Positions 55,026 to 64,000 of a DNA stretch of 64,000 bases are shown here, piece by piece. Below the pieces are notes generated by a model that was not told the DNA's origin, did not search any database, and worked only from the letters and a program-made list of their open reading frames with translations. The stretch is taken from positions 288,205 to 352,204 of the forward strand of contig JAUJYN010000013.1 in the NCBI GenBank assembly GCA_030737835.1, read 5' to 3'. This stretch comes from Acorus gramineus (taxonomy: Eukaryota; Streptophyta; Magnoliopsida; Acorales; Acoraceae). Both the position numbers and the translations under genes were made by a program. Position 1 is the first letter of the stretch, and every line of letters starts with the position of its first letter.

Positions 55026-57707
55026 TGTCACGCCCCAGGGCGGCCGTCCCTGAGACGTGGCAAGTATATATAATATCAGCAGTCTATACAGGAGATCAAT
55101 AACATACTCTAAACAACATCAAAAATGACAACACAGACAATAAGGTAGCTGACATAATATATACAAATAGCGGAAGCTCAAACTACTGACTCTGTAATTC
55201 AAAGACATATTACAGACCCGATACATAATCAACTGTCCCGTGAGAGCCAATATATACAATGACATCCAAATACAAGTATGTGCCCAAGCACAGAATACAA
55301 TACATACAGTCAAAAGGGGATGCTGATGGCCTCTCACTCGCAGAACGTGACGCTGCTCCGCTACTGCTGATGTGTCTCGGGGAGCTCCTTCTTCAGATCC
55401 GACTCAGATATCACTGGAGAAAAATATATGCGAGGGGTGAGCCACACGCTCAGTGAATAGCACAACCCATGCATCACAATTCATATCAACCTTATATAAT
55501 TTATAGCTTCTAACATGGGAGCAACAACACATTCTAGTGGGTCGTTTCATCGCCAACCCACCTCCCCCTCACCCTCACCCTTTCCGGGGGGTGACATGGG
55601 CCTCTTGGGGCATACTAGACCGCTCTCCACCCCTGGTCCACCCGGTAGCCTCTCCCACCCTCGGGCCTCCGCCTGGTATACTCCCACTATCAGTACAGTC
55701 CGACGCATCGGAGGTACCTATGGATGGGAGCCCTCTGTCAGGTATAGCCAACGCCGGGGAGTTCCTACATCGAATCCAACCAAAAGGAGAAGACAGCCTA
55801 CTCACACGGATACGATCCTCATGGATCCGTCGACACCGATTATAACCCTACTAATGTCATGAATTCTCAAGAATTCCTCCAGGGCGCATAAACTAAGATG
55901 CGGGGAGACATATATTATAACAACAAGGTTATAATAATCTCTAAGGCATGCTTGTAACTATGTGCTCACATTTGATTTAATTAAATTAAACTAGATGGGA
56001 ACATGCATAGTTCGGGGCAAGGTGTCTAGGCATGCATAGGCCGTTATACATGATATAAGGGTGCATATCCCTAGCATACAAAGTCTAAGGTGGCATGGAT
56101 ATATCATATTTATTATGCATGCAAGGCATAGTTTACATTCAATACTAGCTAATATGCAACTATGGTGCCCCAGGGGAGGGCAATACACGCCTACGTGCCT
56201 CGAATGCCCCCCTACTGGGTTCGATTGTCCCACTCACTGAAACCCGGGTCGGTATGTGACCGTCCGTCAAGATCTGCAAGACATGGGCATTCAATATGGT
56301 GAGTAAACTACACAAATACATAAGAAATTTACTAGAAATACCCAACACTCGGACAAGCATGTATACGAGCCCGCACGCACGCGAGCACGCGCGTACGCAC
56401 GCGAGTCCAAGTGCCCCGACACCCTCCCGAACCCACGGGCAGCCATACGCATGGCCACCCGCACGCGCACGCACGAATGCGCACGCACGCATGCACCCCT
56501 GCGCCCCGGGCGCACTGCCGCGCCCTTCCCTGCGCATCCAGTCACGCTGCTGCGCCCCTACCCGCGCACCCAGACACACTGCCGCCCGCGCGCGCACGCT
56601 TGCGCGCGCACCACGCGTCCATCCCTGGCGTACCCACGCGCAGTGCGCCCCTACGCAGCACCCCGCGCGCACGCCCGCGCGCACTGCGCCCCGCGCAGCA
56701 CTCCGCGTGAACGCCCGCGCGTCTGCGTGTACGCGCGCGCGTCGGCCAACGCACCCGTCTACGCGCGCCAGCGTCTGCCTGCGCCCGCAGACTCACGCGC
56801 ACGCGCGAGGATGACCCCCGCAGCGCGCCTGAGCCCTTCCCACCCCCTCCTCAGCCCACCCTCACCCCCCTAACACCTATGCAAGCATGCATACCCAAAC
56901 ACACACCCTTTACAAGCATTTAACCTAGCTAGGGGAGGAGAATGACTTACCCAAAGAGAGGAAAGGAAAGGGAGGGAACTCGGGTGCTCTTCGCGCACCG
57001 AATCGCCGCCACCAAGACCACCACCACCAAGCCACTCACAAGGCCTAACAAGGCTGAAATCAGGGGGGAAAGGAAGACCATGAGAGGAGGTCAACAAAGG
57101 GGAAATCAAAAACAAAACCATGGAAAGGTAGATCGGAACCCTACCTTTCTTTTCCCTTCAATGGCTTTTCTTTTCTTCCACTCCTACTAGCTCAAATGGG
57201 GCAAACAAAGGGTAGGGAAGATGGAATTTGTGAGTGAGAGAGAGAGGGAGAGAAGAAGAAGTGCACGCCTAACTTAAAAGGCCACACACACACACTCACA
57301 CACACACACACACTTAGGGCACTCTTTGGTGTTTGACTTTAGGTCAACCCAACCACACAAACAAACAAAAGAGTTTGACCAAGTCAATGGTCAAACTTGA
57401 CTTGGTCAAAGTCCTCTTTGACTTGGTCAAGTCTCCCTTTGACATTCCCGCTTGGTCAAAACCCGGATACGATTCGGAACTGCCAAATTCTGAACGTTAC
57501 CGGAATTCGATGAAATTTTCGTGAGTGGCTTGAAATGGCACCAGGACACATAATGTGCAGTTAGATTTTCAATCGGAGTTCTCAAGCTCAGGATGATAGC
57601 CAAAAGTCCAAAATTTTAGCGGTTCCGATCGAAAAAAGAAAAAGTTGAAAAACTACCAGAAATATCCCAATGGTGACCAGAAGGCTAAAAGTGACACATA
57701 TATAACA
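55026..57707 (-). repeat. Solo LTR J (2682 bp) inside LTR D2
   Basis: Begins TGTCACGCCCC and ends TATATAACA, with perfect GTAAC duplications at 55021-55025 and 57708-57712. Hairpin GTGGGTCG...CAACCCAC at about 55537-55561, mini-exon 56238-56273, GC-rich block about 56340-56860, (CA)n tract about 57287-57312. Same subfamily as LTR B. It lacks the 25-bp palindrome; GAAAGGTAGATCGG...CCTACCTTTC remains at its place. Confidence 0.95.
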
Positions 57708-57712
57708 GTAAC

Positions 57713-59106
57713 ATCACAATTTAACACCTAGAAATCATTAGAAATACCAAAGACTTAGACATGCACGCATACGGGCTCGCACGCATGCCAGCACGCGCGT
57801 ACGCACGCATGCCCGGGTGCCCCAGCACCTACCCGAGCCCCTGGGCAGCCCCGCGCATGCCCCAGCACGCGCACGCACGCGCGCGCGCGCACTGGCCCCC
57901 AGCCCCGCGCCCAGACGCACGCCCAGGCGCACTGCCCCACGCGCGCGCACGCTCGCGCGCGCCCGCGCGCACTCGCACGCACCCCCGCTCGCCCCAGCGC
58001 CCGCGCGCACCCGCGCGCCCACTCCGCGTGCACCCGTGCGCTCGCGCACATGCGCCTGCGCGCGTCTGCGCACCCGCCTGCGCCTGCCAGCGCCCTCCTG
58101 CGCGTGCGCCTGCGCGAGCACGTGCGCAGACAGCCCTCAGTGCGCGCCCAGCCTTCCCTAAGCCCTTTTAACCCATCCTCCACACTTCTCACTCACCCTA
58201 AACCAATTACCTAGTATGCATGACTTCCCCACAACCCCCTAAGCCATGAAAACCAAGAAAAGAAGGGAAGAGCTCACCTTGGGAGGGGGAATGAAAGGGG
58301 GAGATTCGGGGGCCCTCGATGCACCCGCGACCACCTCAACCACCACCACTACTACCACCTCCTCAGCCCTCCCTCAGCCTCCTTTGGCTGCAAATCAGGG
58401 GGGGGGGGGAAAGTTCATAAAAAGGTGTTTGAGAGAGAGGAGATCAACAACTACAACACATGCACAAACCTTTCTCTTCCTCCTTCACCTTCTTCTCTTC
58501 TCTTTGAAGAAATAATACAAACACATGGGGGGGGGGGGGGATTTGAAAGAGAGGAAGAGAGACCTAAGAATGTTGACGTGGGAGTGGGAGGGAGAGAGAG
58601 GGAGAGATATTTTTGGCAAATAAATATCTAAAAGAGGGATAGAAATGACCAATTCGTTCTTAACTAGAAATTCTGTGCATGTTTCACTATAACAGCCATA
58701 ACTTCCTCAATATAGATCCGAATTGCACAATTCAAAGTCCACTGGAAAGACAAGAAGATTATCTACATCTTTCATGCTTATGCCAAGATCAAATAATCTC
58801 TCCGGCTATTCCGAAATGTCAGCTAAACATTGAACAGGGCTGCTGCCAGAATTTTTCATCCCCGGGGTATACTTGGAAAATACCCATAACTTTTACTACA
58901 TGAATCCAGTTGATCTAATTCTACTTTTGTACGAAAGCTAACTCAAAACTGAGCATCTCATAATAAAATCATATTTAAACCTCTTCATCTTGGATTTTAA
59001 CAAAATTAAATCCAAATACCAAATCGAAAATACATAACTTCTAGGAGAAAAAAAAATTATGTAGCCAATTTTAAATCAGAGCGCTCCAAATGACACAGGC
59101 ATAACA
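57713..59106 (-). repeat. Solo LTR D2, right part
   Basis: Continues D2 after J: GC-rich block (about 57765-58160), donor-like CTCACCTTGGG (about 58272), G runs at about 58397-58408 and 58526-58539, an AT-rich U3, and the end CAGGCATAACA at 59106, as in D1. Without J the LTR is about 3.65 kb. Left flank GAAAA and right flank AAAAA are a near-match target duplication. Confidence 0.85.
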
Positions 59107-59371
59107 AAAAAAGTAACTAATATGAATGATGTAGTTGTTCAGAATGTGACTGCTTTGAGTAACTCATTTTACACAATCTATTAAGCTAACTGAGACTAAT
59201 TTAATCATTTATAAGATCTAAATCTCATTAACATGCACATTGTAACTAACTTATGTGAAACTTCTAAAACCTTGTGATCTTTTTCAATTGTCTTAGCATA
59301 ATGTCACTAACTATTTCAAAAAAATGTAATGCTGAATAATGTCACTAACTATTTCTAAAAAATGCAATGCT
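59107..59371. other. Short AT-rich segment before the ULP1-like gene
   Basis: Contains a 48-bp copy (about 59113-59161) of the sequence at about 52707-52754 on the other side of LTR D2. It also holds a short tandem duplication of AATGTCACTAACTATTTC with its flanks (59296-59370). No coding signal. Confidence 0.7.
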
Positions 59372-62300
59372 GCAGGTCCAAGGAAAATAGAGAAACCCAA
59401 GCAGAGAAGAGGGAAAAAATACTACCAGCAGTTTAGAGCTTCATTGCAAAAGATATATGAAACCTTTTCAGAGCTTCAACTCAAAGAAAGACATGTGGAG
59501 ATGCTTGGGAAAACTCCATTCTGGAATCTTTTCAAAAGTTTGTTGGACAAGTCATTCAACTCCAAACAAACCAAGAAAAGAGATGATGATATACTTTGGG
59601 TAATCCAAACATATGATCAAAAGACCCTATCTTTCATAATTGGTGGCAAGGCTATGAAGATAACATCAAATGAAATTGATCTGATTTTCAGTCAGGGAAA
59701 AAGGATGTCAAAGGTAATGATACTTGACTTATATATGTAATACATGTATTATATAAGTGACTTTTCTTTTTTTTTTGGTAGTGAACTATGGGACTAAGCC
59801 AGACACGCTGTTCATTAAAAGGCGATTTGCTACAGTGAGTAGACCATGTACTCCATACATCAAACAGCAGTTGGTTGAGGCGTTGGCTGGAACTGAAGAC
59901 CATGATTTCAAGGATTTTGTAAGTCTTTGCTGCCTATACATATTTGTATGCCTCTTTTACAGTAATAGTGGTCATACTATTGGGTGGGCAAGCTTCAAAT
60001 ATGTTGAAGACATCAATAAGATGAGGGAATATGCATGGTCGTCTTCAATATTGGACTCGATGATGAAGTCAATTCATCAGAAAAGTAAAAAACAACCTAC
60101 GAGCATTACAGGTTGTGTTATATTGCTGCCGGTAAGTGTGTTAATTTAACACTACTTTAAATATTGAAATGCAGTTAACAAATGCTCAAACTAACAATGT
60201 TATATGAAAAAAATGCAGTTCTGGTTGTGTGAACACACCAATCTAATCGAACCATCAGACCCACAACAATTCCCAAGATTCTTGAAGTGGGATCTGCGAA
60301 AAATGCACAAGAAGCTAGGGGTAACAAATCTCCGGAAGGTTAGATCCAATCAGGTAATTACTAAACATACATCTTATGTTGTTAGTAATCTGATCATATA
60401 CATGCAACCCTTGTTTATACAATGTGCCAATACTAAAAAGGAATATTTGTATGTGACTCTGTTATTGAAATGTAACTAACAGATAGAAGAATGTAACTAC
60501 ATTTGTGCTTATTGTAAACACCTATAAAGTATTCGTATCTGTTTATTGAAAACGTAACTAACTATTGTTAAATGTAACTAAGTGTTATAAATGTTGAATT
60601 TGGATGTCAATTTAGATGTCCGTCGAAGAGCTTGACTCAAGACTGATAGAATTGCAACATCTACAAGAAAAGGCCCCAAGAGATATTGATCCAGAAACAG
60701 ATGATGAGTTTCAACAATCAGGAAGTGAAAAATCAAAACAAGGATCTTTAGATGAGGACTCTGAAGAAGAATCACTACAGAATGACACTAATTCTGAGAA
60801 TGACATATCTGGACAACAAACCAATGAGCAAAATGCCGGTGTTGTAGAACAAAAATTTGGAGGAAACACTGGTCAACAAGTTGCGATAGGATTGACAATA
60901 TCTATGATAATACAGATATGTCACTAGATCACAGTATCATTCAAGAAGCAGAGAATGCTGAGCCGAGAAGAAAGCTTGCAGAAAAAGAAGAAACTATTGC
61001 AAGGCTTGTTGAAGAAAAAAAGGTTTTAGACAATCTTATTATAACAAATCGCGATGCTGCTGCTGAGAAAATACAAGAGGTTGTAGTGGAGTTGGCCAGC
61101 CGCAAAGATGAGTGTCAAAGACTGAAGGACAAAAACCATTTGATTGAGTATGAGAACAACAGAATTTCAAAGGAAAAGTAGAAAACCAGATAATGATTGA
61201 TGATCTTAAAAAGTAAATTGCTAGCATGAAGGATGACGCAACAGTCCACCTGTACACACAGACACCTAGTTTGCATGTAGATCTGATTTGCCTGAAAGAA
61301 GAGATTAGGCAAAAAGATATTATCATTGCTCAACAAAATGTGATGCTCAATTCTCTCCAAGATCAATCACCATTGGATAACCAAATGGCACTTCAAGTAG
61401 TGCTACTGAATTCCTATTTTCCAGAGCGACAAGAGTTGTTTGAAGTATTGCCAAAGCCACCCAAGTCGAAATCAATTATCACAAGAGTAAAAAAATGAGA
61501 GTAGAAAGGTTCAAAGAGATCCAGAGTTCAATTACTCCTTGAAGAAAAGAAAGGCAAAGGAAAATCCAAAACAGAATTAAACAACCTACAAAGAAAAGAT
61601 TCATCTTCAGATTTCCCACAAAGAAAAAGGTTGCAAAGCTTGTTGGAAGTGAAGATCTCAATAAGCTGAAGCATATAGTGAAGCTCACTTCAGGAAGGTA
61701 AATACTGATAGTCACTTTGTTTTATCCAAAGATCATGTATATTAAATGCTAAATTTTTTTCCTGAATATGCAGTGGACCAATCTGGCAAGGCAACATAGC
61801 GGTAATTCATTATGAAGATCTGAAATCAATTGCGTTGGATGATGAAATAACTAGCAATGTAAGTGATCTAATAGTGTGTTTCCATGTCATTCTTAGTTAC
61901 ATTTTTTAATTATTGAAATGTAACAAGTTATAGTTTAAATATGACAATATAAATAACTTATAAACTATTTTGAATCTTTTGAAATGTAACTATAATTCTT
62001 AAAATGTTAGTAGTACTGGTATTTGATTTAACAAAGATACAAGCACATTGATTAATGCATAAATATCCATGCAAATCTTTCATTCTTTTACTATTTTTAT
62101 CGTAGGTGATCGATGCGTTCATGGAAATCATTTACGAGAGACAAGGAGCACCATCATAAGGAAATAGGAGTTCCCTTTTTGTGTCTGCTAACATTTCACA
62201 AGCACTGATCAACGAAAAGCAAAGACATCTGTTCAAAACCCTTGTGAAAGACAAGATTGATCTAACAATACATCGATACATACACTTTCCTCTGAACAAT

Positions 62301-62902
62301 GCAGGTCATTGGACACTGGTCATCTATGATGTTAATGAGAACACATGGCGACAGTATAATTCAATGTGTCAAGGCTGTGAAGAAGATGACATACATTTAC
62401 AACTGGTTCCACAATTGGTAACTACATCACATTCATCAAATATTATTCTTTGATACTTTATTAAACAAATACTATTGTGATATTATTCTGTATTCATTAA
62501 AATGTATCTGTAATGTACAAAATGTAACTACATTATTTTTCAGATGACGGAGTTCATGAAGTGTTTCAATTGGATAAAGGAGGGCAAGATCATATTCGTG
62601 AAAAAATTCACCTCAACAGCCAGACTTTTCATAAGTATAATAAATAGAATTACATGTTCCACATTGAATATATCAAACAACCTTTATATGTCCTGCATTT
62701 CTTAATATGCAGGATGGAATGTGGCACTGTCATCATTAATATCATGACACAGCACACACTTTATGAACAAATACAGGAAACCATCTCGAAGAATGAGTTG
62801 ACAAACATAAGAGCACGCCTCATCAAAGAATTTGTGAACGACTATCCCAAGACCTACACTGAAGAGGATCACATGGTTTTGTCAATGGAATTGGATGATT
62901 GA
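59372..62902 (+). pseudogene. ULP1-like cysteine protease with N-terminal mobile-type domain, multi-exon, degenerate
   Basis: Likely exons: 59372-59713 (SFIIGGKAMKITSNEIDLIF, the N-terminal domain typical of transposon-linked plant ULP genes), about 59782-60130, 60219-60353 (FWLCEHTN, FPRFLKWD), 60616 to about 61700 (acidic, then coiled coil LAEKEETIARLVEEKKVLDN), 61774-61860, 62106-62419 and about 62712-62902. Introns have GT/AG ends. The catalytic domain shows NAGHWTLVIYD (catalytic His), YNSM where a catalytic Asp is expected, and MECGTVIINIM (catalytic Cys). Such proteases cleave SUMO-like modifiers. It is broken by frameshifts near 60885 and 61190, a TAA at about 62157 and a phase mismatch at exon 1-2. 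The convergent FAR1-like gene suggests a Mutator-like element. Confidence 0.75.
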
Positions 62903-63351
62903 GTTCCAGTGGCTTCTCATTTTAGATTGATAAAATTTTGTCCTTTGTGTAAATGAAAAACAAAACAAAATCAGATGTATGTGGATGTATATGAAAAAAG
63001 ACAAGTACTCCTTTTTGGGTTGAATGTTGGTTATATACTGAATCTGGTTCAACCAATAAGTGCATTAGCTTATATTTTTATCAAGTTGTCTTGAAATGAT
63101 CTATAACAAACTATTTTGAATTGCAATTATTACTATTTCTCTCAATAATGTAACTACATTATTGGTGAATGTAACTAGCTTTTATTACATGTAACTAGTT
63201 TTGACAGACAATGTAACTATAATATGAGTATTGTCATCCACTATCACATTACATTAAAAGAAATTCAACATAAAATGATGCAGAGCATGTCTATGAGAAA
63301 GGAACACAAAGATATAAGGAGGAAAATACAAAGATATAAAGATGAAGAAAA
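62903..63351. other. Intergenic spacer between convergent ULP1-like and FAR1-like sequences
   Basis: AT-rich. The motif TGTAACTA occurs four times (about 63149-63217), as in the introns and upstream region of the same locus. No gene recognised. Confidence 0.6.
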
Positions 63352-64000
63352 TCAAAATCCAGCATATCCAACAGCTTCATCAACAATATGTGTGTCACAC
63401 CTTTCAGGGTTCTTCGACTTCTTTTTCCTTGGTTTATAAACCTTGGATGCCTTCCTTTTGGATGGTGTACGCCCTTTACTTCGAACCTTTATTGGAGAGT
63501 GAACAATTGAATCTGGCAATGGTTCTTCACTAGCAATGCTACAGTTGAAAATTTCTTTTGACAAATTGATTAGATGAGCATGCAAAGAATCCAGATAATT
63601 TTTGGTTAATTCTAGTTTCTCTTGAGAGACAACAGCAGCTTCAACAACATTCACAAATCTTGAATACAGTTCGTGGTGCCTCCTCATGTAGTCATTTGGA
63701 ATCTGATCGTCATAACAGTTTTTGATAGAATTGTGTTTACGTTTGATTCCCTTCCGTCAACGATCAAGAATATAGTGTGAAGAGACTTCCATTGTATTAG
63801 TATGAATCAGCACTTTAATAGAGTGTCTGCACATTATACCATAATATTAAAAAAGACAACACAAACATCGAACTTCCTGCTTGACTTCATCAAATTGAAC
63901 CTGGTAAGCTGTTCTTTTCATAGCTCCATCTTTGCCATTGGAAACATCAATAATAGTGAAAGTTCTAACACCATCTACATTACATGAAGGGACCAAGTTG
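63352..64000 (-). pseudogene. FAR1/MURA-like transposase-derived protein, C-terminal part, running off the window
   Basis: Read from the right edge: TIIDVSNGKDGAMKRTAYQV, VQFDEVKQEVRCLC, then a SWIM-type zinc finger (CLC ... YYGIMCRH), followed by HYILDR and KGIKRKHNSIKN. After these come a helical region (NDYMRRHHELYSRFVNVVEAA) and a basic tail (KGRTPSKRKASKVYKPRKKK). This order matches the C-terminus of FAR1-related proteins, a family derived from Mutator-like transposases. Two nonsense codons interrupt it: TAA at about 63838 within the SWIM finger and TGA at about 63757 after ILDR, where Trp is usual. The transposase core would lie beyond 64000. Confidence 0.8.

Overview
This window is heterochromatin-type DNA from a flowering plant, made almost entirely of nested transposable elements. 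I see no intact host gene. The evidence is: Ty3/gypsy gag-pro-pol reading frames of the Del/Tekay (chromovirus) type primed by initiator-Met tRNA; a Tat-type LTR with a different primer site; an L1-type plant LINE with a C-terminal RNase H domain; and, at the right end, decayed ULP1-like and FAR1/MURA-like coding sequence. The species cannot be named from this. All LTRs of the main family start TGTCACGCC and end TATATAACA as read on the plus strand. They are unusually long (2.7-3.6 kb) and carry a very GC-rich block that makes many spurious open frames.

Layout. 1-7793: element A (minus strand), a gag-bearing, pol-deleted element; its left LTR is cut by the window edge. It sits in element B (plus strand, 7794-14449), a decayed Del-type element whose 3' LTR stops 10 bp short of its normal end at a junction with LTR D1. 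D1 (14450-14654 and 28856-30857) is split by element C (14655-28855, minus), a full element with both LTRs and nearly complete gag-pro-pol. C's protease region is in turn split by solo LTR I (20990-24217, target duplication CCTCT). D1 ends inside a Tat-type element of which a gag remnant, primer site and one 905-bp LTR remain (30858-32213).

32680-41944: element E (minus, target duplication ATATG), a second complete copy of the pol-deleted architecture seen in A. 41985-51270: one LINE in four pieces, split by solo LTR F (TATTC), a 990-bp solo LTR G (GCTTC) and a 2.5-kb LTR-like insertion H. 51271-64000: a decayed locus with an ULP1-like protease pseudogene on the plus strand and a FAR1/MURA-like pseudogene converging from the right edge, probably one old Mutator-like element. 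Solo LTR D2 (52768-59106) lies in its 5' part and is itself split by solo LTR J (55026-57707, GTAAC).

The most interesting signal is inside the LTRs. Even diverged copies keep the same order of splice-like signals in element sense: donor, GC-rich block, acceptor, a 36-39-nt mini-exon, donor, a hairpin plus G-quadruplex repeat array, acceptor. This looks like a leader with two introns built into U5. Two related features are a 12+1+12 palindrome just downstream of the predicted start site and repeated hairpins with compensatory base changes. The second notable item is the A/E pair: two independent insertions with the same internal replacement of pol by a fragment of a D-like LTR, which implies a non-autonomous lineage mobilised in trans, with C-like elements as plausible helpers.
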